The notes beneath the pieces are model-generated. The model had not been told where the DNA came from. It saw only the letters and a program-made list of their open reading frames with translations, and ran no database searches. From NCBI GenBank assembly GCA_949358305.1, contig OX442314.1, forward strand, positions 3,723,087-3,787,086: a stretch of 64,000 nucleotides of DNA, written 5' to 3'. Positions 40,971-53,800 of the stretch are shown piece after piece (position 1 is the first letter of the stretch; the number at the start of each line of letters is the position of its first letter). A program made the position numbers and the translations under genes. The stretch is from Strigamia acuminata. Taxonomy: Eukaryota > Arthropoda > Chilopoda > Geophilomorpha > Linotaeniidae.

Positions 40971-43248
40971 ATGGCGACACCAAGTGAAAAGAGACCACGA
41001 GGACGACCAGCGAAGAAACGATTGGCGATCGAATTACAAGTCGTGGATCCTGAAGTTCCAGCGATTGAAGAACAGTTTGAAGCTATGGATCAAACTGTGA
41101 GCGTGAACGACGGCACGCCATGTTTGGAAGAACAAACGTCGCAACCGTTTAACGGCCAGTCGAATTTAAATATTCCGACTGGAAGCGGCTATTCCAAGCA
41201 ACATAAAGATGATTTGAACGCGTCAACGCAAGTTCAATCATCTAGTGCCGAACATTCGATGCACTCATCACCTTTGCCGCTGCAAGGTAGAGAACCGCCC
41301 GACTCGGAGGTTTCTTCTTCTCCGATGCGTGTCACAATGATGGACGCACTTCGTGTGAAAGCTAAGCTCGCCGGAGTGGAAGTCATCGATGAGATGACAG
41401 TGGAAGAACTCCACCAGGCAATGGTTGAAAAACATAGCCAAAAAGCAGTCGAAACGCTCAAGACTAGCTTGCAAATCGAGTTCGAAAGGCAACATGCTGC
41501 GTTACAACAGCAAAATGCAGAACTTAAGCGACAACGTGCACACGATCATGTACAGTTGCTAAACTTCGAGCAGGAAAAGGCTTCATGGCTAATAACTGAC
41601 GAAGAGCATCAAAAGATGCAACAGCAGCTAAATCAAGCCCAGAAAGATTTAGAGACTGCTAATGAGAATTTGAGAATTGCAAATTCCAATCTCATGACTG
41701 CCGAATTAAATTCACAAGCTAAACAGAAGCAAGTTAACCCTTCTTCTCAACAGCTAGATCAATGTTCAGTAGAACAGGCAGCCAGAGCTAAGAGATTAGC
41801 TCAGCGAGAAAATGAATTATTTCTCGCTCAACAGCGGTCAGTAATTGACGCTGGTCAAAATGCTAGAAGTCTGAGCACTGCAGAGCAATTATTGCGTGCC
41901 GACTTAGCAGCCCAAGCTCGTGAAAACGAAATTCTTCGTGCCGATTTATTAAAAGCACAGGAAGAATTCGAGGAAGTTGTGCAACGTGTGCAAGCTACCT
42001 CAAGTGATTCGATGTTTGCAAAACCAAACCCAGTTTTGCAAAAAGGTGCTCCAAAATCACCTTCGTTGATTAATTTGAATTCAACTGAGTCGAAGCTCAG
42101 TCGCCAGTCCAGTTGGACCGATAGTGATGACTCGCGAAGTAGTCGTAGCAGCCGTGGCAGTCGTCATGGTCGCAAGAAGCGAAAACGACGACCGGACCCG
42201 ACCGAATATCATCCGCCGAAAGCTTCGCAGAATACGGACCAGTTCTTTAGCAACAGTGACCGATTACTCGGAATGTTGGCTGACAAGAACAAACAGCGTG
42301 AGGAATCACGTGATCATGGCCGAGCACATGATAATCCGCGAGATGGCTTGTCCAAACGTGGATGTCCCGAAGACATTCGAGACGGACCAAGATATCGTGG
42401 AGGTCCACCAGACGGAGATCCGCCTGGAGGGGACGACCCACATGGACATGGCAATGGCCACTCAGGTGGCCACAATTCGAATGGCAATCATGGTAGAAGG
42501 GGACCACCAGATGGAGATCGTGGTCCGCCCAACGACAACGATCCTCCTGACCCCGATCCGCCGCCAAATTTTGCGAATCACGAGTCAGCGTCCGATACTG
42601 ACTCCCCACACCCAAGTGTGAGAGGGCGCTCGCGTCACAGAACGCGTGGTAGAAGCCCGAACCAAGCTTTTTATACGAAAACTGAGATTGACCAACTTTT
42701 GCGACAGAATGTCGGCAATCAGCAAAAGGACAGAAGAGATAAAGTCATTTTGCAAAAAATCAGCGAGTTCACATCCGACAAGTGGACTCATAGAGCGAAC
42801 GATGAGAGATTTATTCGATGGGATCGAGTAGTCCCTCGTGCCTATAATGGATCCTGGCGAGCAGGGTCCAATTTCTTACTAGAAGTATTTGAATTAGGCA
42901 AAGAGCACAATTTCGGTTGTGAAAGCGCTCTAGACCATCTAGTACCAAAAATGCTAGTCGGAGACGTCAAAGAATGGTTTCGTCGTCGAAACTTCACGAA
43001 GTGGGATGACTTCGTTACTAAATTTATGTTTAAATTTGGAGAATCGAGCGAAGACATCAAAATGCTTTGGAGAAGCTTAAAGCAACGAAAAGGCGAAAGC
43101 TTACATTCGTACATGCTTAGGGCAGAGAATCTGCTTGGCAGGGTGCCTCATGAAGTAACCGATGCAACTGCCGACGATCAGTTTCGTGCTGGTCTCAACG
43201 AATATTCAAAAAATATTCTAATGATGTCTAACGCACCAGACCCTGGGA
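40971..43248 (+). pseudogene. Gag of element C, cut by element D
   Basis: An open frame starts at ATG 40971 (MATPSEKRPRGRPAKKR, AT-hook-like) and runs about 759 residues to 43248, where element D begins. In order: a Gln-rich coiled-coil region (about 165-250); a Ser/Arg tract (about 380-410); a Gly/Asp/Pro-rich stretch; and a capsid-like domain (about 615-755, RWDRVVPRAYNGSWRAGSNF, GDVKEWFRRRNFTKWDDFV, KGESLHSYMLRAENLLGRVP) that resembles the Gag of element E. Zinc knuckles and pol are not reached; they should lie beyond the right edge of the window. It was probably functional before the insertion. Confidence 0.85.
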
Positions 43249-45149
43249 TGTGACGGTTTTTAATGGCTATAAATGCCTATTTTCTATAGAAAAGCGCTGT
43301 TGTGTCATTATGACGGTATTTTTACAGTATTCTGTGTAAAACGGATATAATTCCTAAATAAAGCTATTTATGAGGTTTCCATGATAAAAGATGATGTATT
43401 AATTAGTATTAATAACATTCCTACATGATATCAAGATATCACGACCAAATCACGATGATTCGTCTACTAAAACCGCATTTGTCAATGCGCAATGTTGTCG
43501 CCAGATGGCGCGATCACGATTTAGCGGTAAATTCAAGATATGAATATAAAACATGTAAATAAATATAAAACTATATTTACTAGAACGAAACGAAGCTTTG
43601 TGAACATTAATATAAAGATATATTAATGTCTTTTGATGTTAAATACATTATAACTTCCATTTTCTGCGGGATAGAACATTTGGTGATCAATCGATCAACC
43701 GATCGATCTGATTGGTGGATCCATTTCCGGCCCTGGGTATCCAGTTCCGGTTGTGGTGAGAATTAGCATAATGCTCCTCCGTATCCACTTCCGGTGATAC
43801 GGGATTGGAGGGATTCGTGGAACCCATGTTCCAATTGGATGACTGGATTAATCCTTAATCCAGTCAGGTTATATAAACCCAAACAATCGGCCATTCCGGA
43901 GCTCTGTTTGATTATTTTCTGTTTGGTATTGTTACTTAAGAAATATGATTCGTTGTTCACGTAAAAAACCTTTTGGTTCTTTGTTGATTTATTCGCAAAG
44001 AACCGTTGCATGATTCTACAGAATCATGCCACCGCCGGCAATTGAAGTCGAAGTGCTGGGATTATTATGTTGCATAAATGTTACAGTCTACGGTTGCGAC
44101 GCCGAAGGAGAACCCGCCGTTGTGCAATTCAGTATCCTCCGGACAGGACCAAGTTGTCTTTTTCGGTATGAACGTATTCCGTTACCACGAGTAGCATCGG
44201 TATTGTTGAGAATTGGTTCCTTCACCTGATGGTGCCAAAGCAGTCTGTTTTACAGTAACCACGAGTAGCACCAAGTGTTTGGCAAGCTGATTCTCATGGT
44301 ATTCGATGCCAAAGTAGTCGGTCTATTATTAGTACCGCGAGAGATAAAACTGCTGTGCGGAGCCGCGAGCTATCGACCCCTGTGTACGTGGTGCCGTCAA
44401 TCGCTAGACGAACGACCGTGCTGCGACGCCGGGGACGCTTGATACCGTTCTGCATGGCAAGGCGTATATTCTAATCGATGGCAATTGTGTGTTGCGACGG
44501 GAAGCTTAATCTTCATTTTATTTATAACAGCAAAACTTAAACTCGACAACCAGTTGGACCAAAATCAAGTCAGAAGACTTAATCTCATATTGAACTCAAT
44601 ATAACCGATAAGTTGACGACAACTTATTCCCGAAATATCTAAATAAGAATTCACAACGATATGAATTAAATATAATTCATAAGTGGAATATTGATAAGTA
44701 AATGAATACATTTACTTACACCAATATCCTCCCAAAGTTGTGGCGGTGCAGACAAAGTCAACCGCAATGCTCAGATCATTCGATTTATCGACGTGCGATA
44801 GTTCACACAGCGAACCAAGGAAACCAGCGAAGCCGTATCGGACTCCAGGACACAGCCATCCGGCTTAAGATGACATCTATAATCAGGTCGAGCGATGGGG
44901 AAACCGCTCCCATATTCCAGACCCGTAGTGATATTATTCTAGGGCCAGTTGGCCAATTCTTTGTATAGTTTAATAGCTGATTTAACTTGCCAAATGTCGG
45001 CATTAGTCCTATGTATAATTTAGCCTTGATATTATTGTTTACCAACAATAAACTGTCTTGTATTTATCTCGTATTGTATTCACTGTTTATTTATTGCGAT
45101 CTCTTCCCGGTACCATTGTTAAATGGGAGTTGTGGTCGTCACCGTCACA
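43249..45149 (+). repeat. 5' LTR of element D
   Basis: The 1901-bp LTR starts TGTGACGG and ends CCGTCACA, a perfect 8-bp inverted pair. The first 661 bp recur at 63340-64000 with one difference seen (C at 43774, T at 63865). A TATATAAA lies at 43870-43877 and an AATAAA near 45046. It is inserted in the gag of element C. Confidence 0.92.
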
Positions 45150-45610
45150 CGTGGAGGTCCCACCGAGATTAGGTTGCAATTAAATTCGATTGAATTGCAA
45201 CAGTGAATATTGGAGATAAATATTTAACTAAAAGATTTAAGTTAAAAATAGACAGATTAAATTTTCAGTTTATATTTCCATGTGAAGAAGTTAAACTGAT
45301 GAAATAGAAATACGTAGTAGATTTTCCTTCATTATTTTCGTTTGAAGATTTTAGGGATTTCAAAGACTACCACCTAATCTCACACGTGGAGGTCCCACCG
45401 AGATTAGGTTGCAATTAAATTCGATTGAATTGCAACAGTGAATATTGGAGATAAATATTGAACTAAAAAATTTTAGTTAAAACAGACAAATAGATTTTCA
45501 GTTTATATTTTCATGTGAAAAGTTAAACTGACGAAATGGAAACGTTTAGTGAACTCTCTTTACTATTTTCGTTCGACAATTTAAGGAATACGAAGTATTT
45601 TAAATAAGAA
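45147..45610 (+). repeat. Tandem duplication of the primer site and leader, period 235 bp
   Basis: The block beginning ACACGTGGAGGTCCCACCG is repeated 235 bp downstream with the same following sequence and small differences. Only the first copy abuts the LTR. Confidence 0.85.
45152..45169 (+). promoter_or_regulatory. Primer binding site of element D, glutamine-tRNA type
   Basis: TGGAGGTCCCACCGAGAT lies 2 bp after the LTR. It is complementary to the 3' end expected for an animal glutamine tRNA. A second copy occurs at 45387-45404 in a duplicated leader segment. Confidence 0.75.
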
Positions 45611-48480
45611 ATCAAAAAAAAAGTTTCGAGTGAAATAAGAATACAGATATTTTTTTCGAAGTTTGTTTTATTTCGAAAAGCTAAAAACATACAAGTTTAG
45701 AAGGCGGACTTCTTACGAATTTATCTTTCCACCTGAAAAGTTAAAACGAAGAAAACACCGCAACTATTTGGAAATATTTACAAGAAATTAAGTTTCTTGT
45801 AACTGTACGTCGACACCGATAGCCAGCGACCACGCGCCATAGCAATACGCGTCGATCTCCGTATCAAACGCAGCAGGGAAGCTACTCAAACCTTCAACGC
45901 AAGGTGCGAACGAATGCTTGGAAATTATGGCGGACAACAGATAAAAGACAGCGGAGAAATGTTACAGAAGGTTCGTAGAGATTTATTTAAGTGTCGCGAA
46001 CTAATTTTTCCACTGCCATCGGTACCAAAGATAATTTAGTTGTTGGAGAAAAACAACACACTCCATTTCGCAGAAAAGATTTGCAAATCGAAATGAATAT
46101 TACCTTTATTTGAAGGAATTAACTATTTTCACAAAAAGTACATTTTTTCCTTCGGGACAATGGAAATTAAGAAAATATAAAATGGCGGCGAATGAAGTTG
46201 CCGACCACGTAGAATAGTATTTTTTACATTGAAAGTTACGAATCACGATAAACGCTTTCCCTCGGAAAAGTAAAAGGATTTCATTCAATCTTTCCTTTCG
46301 GAAATTTAACAGTGTTTTAAGTTTCCAACGATATTTGGGTCTCCCAAATTTTGAGAATTTCTAAATGAAATTTAGCTGTTTGAAAAACAACGAATATTTT
46401 TAGTAATCTAATCGGACATTTTCCCACATGATTTCTTAAAACCGGAATAACAAATCCATTTGTGGCTATGAACTTTGCCACATGAAATATTTACGGAGCG
46501 AATATTTTTTAATTGGATTGAAGCTTTAAAATCAGATAGCTGATTTAAACGAAGAAAATAAGTTTCAAAGTAATTATTTTTCTTTCGGAAAAATCAAATA
46601 AATCACCGCTGATGAAAAGTTGTATTTTTCCATTCGAAAAAACTAAGAATTGCACAAGATTTATCTTCTATTTTGAACATAGATTTTATTCGGAAAAGGA
46701 AAGATTCTAGATACATTATTTTTCTCTAAAAATTAAGAATTTAGTCAATTTTCCTAAAGGTTAATGGAATGTCATCATATATTTCGTTCGTAATTTACGT
46801 GTTAAAGTTTAATCAGAAAAACGATTGAATATGTTTTATTTGCGATAAGTAAAAGAAAGGTTCTTTAAAAATGGAATTTCGATGCAAATCCCACAGTAAA
46901 GGGAATGTTATGTGTGAGCAATTAACGAAAAGTTGGAATAACTTCATTTTATTTCATTCAAAAGTAGTTGTGAAAAATCAATTTCAAATATTTTTCAAAG
47001 AAAAATTATTTTTATCGGAAAAAAGTAATTTACATGTCCTCGCGCGGACCGAGTAGTAAACTGCTTAATTGTGACATCGATACTGTTATTGTGTCACGTG
47101 TTATACGGAATTCCAAACCAGTGAATTACGAATTTTGGCGCGATAGGAATAGAAGTTTGACAGTGAAAGTTCTCCAGATTTGCCTTTTCATTTGAAAAGT
47201 TCAAATTGAGGAAATGCTGCAGCAGATGAAGGTATTTACGACAATTGAGATTTAAATATTCTTTCATTCAAAAGATAAAAGATCTCTGCAAAAACATCTC
47301 GTTATTAGAGATAAGGGGGACGAAAATTATTAAAACGAATAATCAAAGACACGTCCTTCGTAAATATCGCAAAGGAATAACTAATTGTGAAAACAATTGT
47401 CCGCTCAGGAAAAGTGGAATTTAGCTAGATATTTTCTTTCGAAAAATCAAAGCAATTGTCATCAAAAAAGAAAGATTTGATGAATAATTTTTACCCAAAA
47501 GTCTAAAGGATTGTCGAATAGTTTTCTCCCGAAAAACAAGTACACATTTGTACCAATAACTTTATCGTTTAAAGTAAAATTTCGAATATTTTCTTTTGGA
47601 AGATTAGAGAATTAGATAATTTTTCTCGCAAAACAAATTTAAAGAATTTTAACGAATTTTTATTTGTTAAAAAAATTTGTTAAAAAAGGGGGAGATGGAT
47701 GGTGAAAATTTATTTTTTCACACTCGAAAAATGGAATTTAAACCCGAAAAAGTAAAGACTTGGTCAAATTATTCTTCCTATTGGAAATGAATACACAATG
47801 TTGGGAATCGAAAATAGATTTCAATTACAAAGGAATGATTATTTGAACGATAATTGAATAAGAATAAGAAAAATTGAGAGTTTGAGAAAACTTTATTAAA
47901 ACTGTGGTTGTAATGATATTACACACTAAACGGAATAATCAAAGAAAAATATTTTTTGAAGAAAAGTTATTTAATTATTTGGATTGGTAAAAATCCCAAA
48001 GTTCAAGAAGATTGAAGTAAGTTTATTTTATTTTCATTTGAAAAATACAATATTTTACGAATGTCTTCCCGAAGGAATTTTATTTTATCGGTAAAATTGA
48101 ATCTCGAAGGGAACGGACTTAGTAGAGAACTACTAAATAGATGTAACGTCCTTTATACCATTGGCCGACACTAACATCCGCCAATCAGAAGTTGGGAGAT
48201 CTAGGGATCCCCAGCCCCCTGCTATTAAAGGAGGACCAGATCAGATACTGATCATTCGCATCCAGACCAGACCAGACGACGTGTTCCAGAGTCATCTTGA
48301 CCACGCCGTCCCGATTTCAGTCACGATTCGAATTTTGTGTGCCGTGTAACCTGCAAAAGCTAACACGTGTCAAACAAACGCGAAGTTTAATTTTATTTTG
48401 TCAAAAGTAAAGTTTAGAAGTGTTTCTTGTTGAAAAGTGTATTATATTCGTCTTCTTTATAAATTAAAGAATTAAAATCG
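45611..48480 (+). other. Long non-coding leader of element D
   Basis: Nearly 2.9 kb has no coding frame. It is AT-rich and carries many degenerate motifs of the form TTTTC-N(2-6)-GAAAA followed by A-rich sequence (for example near 45500, 45728, 46562, 46635, 47190 and 47440). It may be an old expanded repeat or an RNA structural region. Confidence 0.6.
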
Positions 48481-48499
48481 TCAGATTTTGAATTTTTTT

Positions 48500-49885
48500 A
48501 TGGCTCAAAAACCATTGAATATGATCGATCCAAAAGGAAATAATAAGCAGACAAACTTAAATTTAAGTTCTGTACCACTTGGCGATCAAACAGAAAAGAT
48601 TCCCGATCATTTTACTCTGTATTGTAATCGTCATGGACTGGATAAAACCAAGTTTAAAAATATAATCGAAGCTTCAGACTATGTAAAAGCTAGGAACTGG
48701 CGAGATCGTACCCAATCTCAATCTTCACATCAAGATCCAGTACGGAATCCACAAACATACAGCCGAAACTTAGTGAATCAAGATTCTCATACTATGTTTC
48801 AAACATCCAGTAGGGGATCTAAGTTAGAAAAGTTTAAACCACCTAATTCGGTAGATAAGGGGGAAGAGAATTATAAACCTAATAATTCTCATCCAGAGAG
48901 TTCGTTAACTAACCAGTCGGTTGTTCAGAACAAATTAAAACTCGTTTACAATCGAGATCAGCTAATTTCAGTTCGATATGCTAATCCAGCTGAAGCACAA
49001 CGATATGTGGCTAGCCTTAATCTGTCGATTAACCTACCGTTATCAAAAGAATTGGGAACCGTAAACAAAAGTTTTGGGCCACCAATATCAACACAAAAGA
49101 AAGATGTTCGAGCTGTAAACAAACGTTTGCTGTCGCCGAATCCCTGCGATGGATTTACAACTTCGTTTTCCAATCCCACGAAAAAGAAGAGTAGTTTGCA
49201 TACTCCAAACAAACGTTTGCAGTCAAATAACTTACAACAACGTGCCCGATCGCCAATCACAAACTCATGTTTGCGGACGAATGATTTGTCTACCAAGAAG
49301 AGTCCCCAGCCAAGACAATTCTACCTAACACCCATTTCAAATCGGAAAAGGTTCAAACAAACTCTTTTTCCCTTGGAAAAGTATTACCAACACGATACGA
49401 GTACAAAAACAATAGTTTCAACTACTCAAATAAGAGGACCGTTCGATGGAACGTCTCAGGAAAAGAATACTTTCATCACAAAACCGAAAGTTGAAAAAGT
49501 CTTGCTCAGTCGGTTTAATACTAGTTCAACCAGCAATGAGACCAACAAATATAAATATGGTGAGACTGGCTTACACCATTCTGTTCCTGAAGCTACAAAT
49601 TCACAAGAGGCCACCTTCACTTATGTCAGGAAATGTTTTCATTGTAAACAACCGGGACATACCAAACAAGATTGTCCCACATGGTCTAAACGAAAATTTA
49701 ATGACCAACGTAAAAATTTTGATTATTCAAATGTGTCAAAAGACTCATTTAAACGACCCCGACAAAATTGGGTCACCACCGAAGTATTAGAACAACGGTT
49801 TACGGAAATGGAAAACAGAATAACTGCAGTTATTAATAAGTCTATGTCCGACTTATTTGAGAAGCTTTCTCAACACAAAATGTAA
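48500..49885 (+). CDS. Gag-like protein of element D, one zinc knuckle
   Basis: The first in-frame ATG is 48500 (MAQKPLNMIDPKG), giving 461 residues. The protein is basic and rich in Asn, Gln, Ser and Thr. It has one retroviral-type zinc knuckle near the C-terminus (CFHCKQPGHTKQDC) and a final helical stretch (VLEQRFTEMENRITAVINKS). No capsid fold, protease, RT or integrase is recognisable. It is the only long frame between the LTRs of element D. I infer a Gag or nucleocapsid-like RNA-binding protein. It is intact, although the element is split further downstream by element E. Confidence 0.75.
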   Translation: MAQKPLNMIDPKGNNKQTNLNLSSVPLGDQTEKIPDHFTLYCNRHGLDKTKFKNIIEASDYVKARNWRDRTQSQSSHQDPVRNPQTYSRNLVNQDSHTMFQTSSRGSKLEKFKPPNSVDKGEENYKPNNSHPESSLTNQSVVQNKLKLVYNRDQLISVRYANPAEAQRYVASLNLSINLPLSKELGTVNKSFGPPISTQKKDVRAVNKRLLSPNPCDGFTTSFSNPTKKKSSLHTPNKRLQSNNLQQRARSPITNSCLRTNDLSTKKSPQPRQFYLTPISNRKRFKQTLFPLEKYYQHDTSTKTIVSTTQIRGPFDGTSQEKNTFITKPKVEKVLLSRFNTSSTSNETNKYKYGETGLHHSVPEATNSQEATFTYVRKCFHCKQPGHTKQDCPTWSKRKFNDQRKNFDYSNVSKDSFKRPRQNWVTTEVLEQRFTEMENRITAVINKSMSDLFEKLSQHKM

Positions 49886-50015
49886 GATCAAAAGATTTCC
49901 CGATTTCAGAGTAACAGAAAAATCCTTTCTCTATAAATCATGACCTCGTTTTCTAAAGAAAAGGGGAACAAAATATAAAAGTTAGAATTAACAAAATTTT
50001 GAAAGGTAATGCTAC

Positions 50016-50019
50016 ATTA
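50016..50019. repeat. Element E target-site duplication, left
   Basis: ATTA here matches ATTA at 62887-62890 just beyond the right LTR. Confidence 0.85.
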
Positions 50020-50839
50020 TGTCGCGTCCTACTTGGTATAGGTTTAAATAGCGCTAACGTGTAATACTTTACCTGTGATCAATTATGTAAATACCCAAAT
50101 GAATACCAAATGTATGTAAATAAACAGGTAATTTATTCACCAGGCTTTATGCCTTTAAAATACACTCAGTAATAATTCTAGAGTCGACGTGGTCAGCGTC
50201 GAACAAAGGATTTCTCAAGATGGCGTCGTCGATTCCGCGTGGTCGGCGGAACAAAGGCGGCGTCTCGAGTTGTCGTTAATTCGTCACGGATTCGTCTTCA
50301 CGGACGCGGTGGAATGCTCTTTCGAGTCTTCTATCCGTGCCTGTTGTCTAGGGTTTGTTTAGCGTCGCAGAGGCCTCGTCTAGGAACTTTGGGGTTCCCT
50401 ACAAAGCACTCGGACACTTACTTCGGCGAATAATCGTCTGGGCGATTATTCTGGGTGATTTCACAAGGGCTATTCTCGTGCTTTCGCAGGAATAGCTCGC
50501 AAGTGACTTCGTGAGAGTTACAGTTTGCACTTTACTCAGCGATCCTCGATCAATCCTAACTTGTAGTTGAAGTTGGCCTGACGGTGAGGTAGTTGCTGTG
50601 TTCTTGGTGTCGTTTGTGTAAGTTCTGACTTTAGGCGGGAAACACAGCCTTTTATGCAGTGGGGTGAAGGGCCGGCGATCAACCAATGGGGGCTGACCAT
50701 CAGCCGCTTCCTCCCCCTCGGGGCACACACCTGCCATGGGGAGGTGGAGCCAACTCGGGGGGGAACGACTCTTCAATCACAGTGACTCAGAGGACAAGCA
50801 TCCGCCCTGGGGGGACACTTATCCAACTGGGTCACCACA
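50020..50839 (-). repeat. 3' LTR of element E
   Basis: The 820-bp repeat starts TGTCGCG and ends CACCACA on the plus strand, and matches 62067-62886 by eye. A purine tract GGAGGAGGGACG (minus strand, 50851-50840) abuts the inner side and fits a polypurine tract. Small open frames inside it occur identically in both LTRs and are not genes. Confidence 0.95.
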
Positions 50840-50883
50840 CGTCCCTCCTCCAGCTTCGATCTCGGATCGGAGCGATCTCAATT

Positions 50884-53800
50884 TTATCGCTCTCCTCTGC
50901 GAAGAGCCGGCAGCACTCCTCTGCATGGGCGGAGGATCACTGGTGGCACTGCCGGGGGCGGCGGTGGTAAATCCGGGGGCAGAGAGGTTGTCAGATCCGC
51001 AGGATTCTGTCGCTCGTTGATGAAGTACTGCGGGTGACCGCCGACCGGCTCGCCAATCAGTCCCGTACGTTCGTGGATCCAAATCCGGGTGGATGCCGGG
51101 AATCGGTCGGGAACGAGCCGGATCCTTCGCGACTCGGCGCTCGATCCGGGTTTCCGGTGGGCTCGCAAGATTCGGCGATGGAAGACGGCGTCCATGGTAG
51201 ATCGGGCCTCTCTGTTCAGCCATTTGAGGACCGACTCGCCGTGATCATCGGAGTCAATGATGCGTTGTCGCGTGAACTCCGACATCTGAAGGAAGGGGTA
51301 TTCCACTCCTAGCCTCAAATAAAGCTGCGCTGCTGGGGGCAGCGGAGGCGATGGAGGAAGTGGAATCTCCATTGGACTCTCCAACGGTGGCGTAGCCGGC
51401 TCTGTTGTAAGAGCGGCCAGCTCTGCCGCTGGTGGCGAAGGAGAGGGCAGCGGAGGAGTTCGCGGTCCTCGGTTGGAGCGCTTCGGAATCAATTTGGGTC
51501 GATTCGCATACCGCTTCTCCTTTGGGAATACCGGCTTTGGGGTCGGTATGTATGGTTGGACCGCCGCCTCTGGGGGGGCGGTCTCGATGGCCTGTGGGAG
51601 GCTCGCTGTCGTTCCCGGTATCTCCGGAGCCTCCCGAATTGTTCGCAACAAGGAAGGGTGGACTCCGGGGTTCCGGTAGCGGAATGCCAACGAACGCATC
51701 TTCGAAAACTGCAGGCCTGGGTTCTCCGTATTCCTGGCCAGGTCGAAGCGCAGCGAGGCGGGCTCAGGAGTCCATCCGGCCCATACCTGGTACAACGCCC
51801 GAGGAAGGTGAACTCCCTCACGGTCGACGATTGTCCAGGCCGCCATAGCCTGCCGACTGTCCAAGAAGACGCCCAGGGACAGCAGCTGGGCCATGACGTT
51901 CGTCACTGCCAAATTCAAACCGCTCCGATGGCAGGGGTGAGCGCGGTCCGGATTGCCACTGAATTGTTGTGACAGCGTCCGCATCTGTTCGATCGCCCAA
52001 TTGATGTGGTGGGTTTGGGCGGCGTCGGCCTGTCGTATGGCCAACTCGGCAATCGCGGGGTTCTCGTATTCGGCCAGATATTCTTGTAGCTCGCTGAGTG
52101 GGGGATAGGCCGCTTCACGCCGGCATCGAGCGTCCATCTCTCGCTGGGCGTACCATTCGGCGTTGCGATAAGGTCGACACACTCGTGGCGTTGGGGGTGA
52201 CGGTGGACGGCCCAGCCCGGGTAGATTATCGTATCTGACCCGCTTCGGAGCTGGATCCCCCACCGGAATCATCCGGGGAGGGGTCCAAGCGGTCACGGCT
52301 GGGTTTGTACCCTCGAGGAGTGGCGGCCATCGCGATTGCACTTGTGGGGGCACAAGCGCGGTGGGCACAGCCGGTGTTGAGCCCGACGGCCGGTTGGCCG
52401 CGTATCCTCGGAAGGCGTTCTTCAATGCTACGGCCAGATCCTGTTTTGTAACCGGCCCATCTTTGTCCGACTCATCTGGGGACATTTGCTCTTCCGTCAA
52501 CTCTCCCAAATCAATCTCTGCTTGGCGCCTGGACGGTCCAGCCGTGGGTCCGAGACTCTGGGGTTCGGACCGTTTCGCGGCGGCCATCTCTCGCTCCTTC
52601 TCTAATCCCTTAGCTATCAGGGATTGTGCTCGCAACTTCTGACGTACTTTGCGCTTTCGATTCCTCCGGGTGCTGGCTGCGACGGATCTTCGTTGGGCCG
52701 TCCTCTGGGGGACGTCCGTCGGAGAATTCGGTCTCTGGTGTGATGAGACGGTTCGTCGCGACGAGGATTGATCTGACGACTGTGTGGTAATCGCCATGAA
52801 CAACGAGGATCTTTTCTTTCCTCGATCTTGGTGTGTCTCGGTCCTCGCAGCCCAGTGGGCGGAAGATTCGACTGTTCGCTCAGCCCGCGCGTCGTCTGGC
52901 GAGGCAGGCTCGAGCGTTACTACTCGGCGACACTCCGAGCGCACGACAACTCGAGTTCGGGAACTGGAGCTGCTCGAGCGGCTGCGGTAGTCGCGGCTCG
53001 TTGACGGGCCGGCCTCTATTGGGGAGACGGCCTGTCTTCTTCGTGCGGGTCCGCGTGGGGCGGACTCCGCCGGACGCTTCGATCTTCTGTGATGGCGGCG
53101 GCTTCCCAGGATACCAGCGTGGTATAACTGCCACATCTCAGACTGCGTGGCCGTAAAATTCGCCGGCGGTATCCATCTGGGTGTCAGATGATCTTCTTCG
53201 ATGTCGCGAAGCCATCTACGGATTTCTTCGGGGGAGAAACCGTTTCTCTCGAGAACTCGGGTTACTCCGTGAGTCTCGGTGCGCTTTAAGCGTTTGATCT
53301 CGTCGTCCACTATTCTCTGGCGGGCTGCCAAGGTCGGGGCCTCGCTCCACCTATGGGAGGTGTGCAGCTCGGCCACCGTGCCTGGGTAAGCCTCTTCCAG
53401 GTACCCGGAGTAAACGGGGCTCGGCGGATCCGCATCGGGTGGGATCCGCGGCCCCACTCGCTCCCTCATCTCCTTCGTCATGCACTCGACCAGCGTTTTT
53501 GATCGCTCGAATTTTTCCTCGAGGGTCCTGGAATACATCAATCGGATTTTCCAGGCGCTGGTCTCTGCAGGATAGGCCTGCCGCAGGTAAATCGGCAGGG
53601 CTCCGCGAAAGATGTTGTTGGCGGTTGACGCCGTCGGAGGCAGGGCGTCCCACGATTCTAGCGGGTCGACCTGAATAATTTTAGATCACAAGATTAATAT
53701 AATAAATCCCAGTTAACGATGGGGATCAGAAATATGCTCAAGATCGACGGTGGCAGCAACTCCTTTCTTTTGTTGCGGCCGTCGGTCTTATTTTCTTGTT

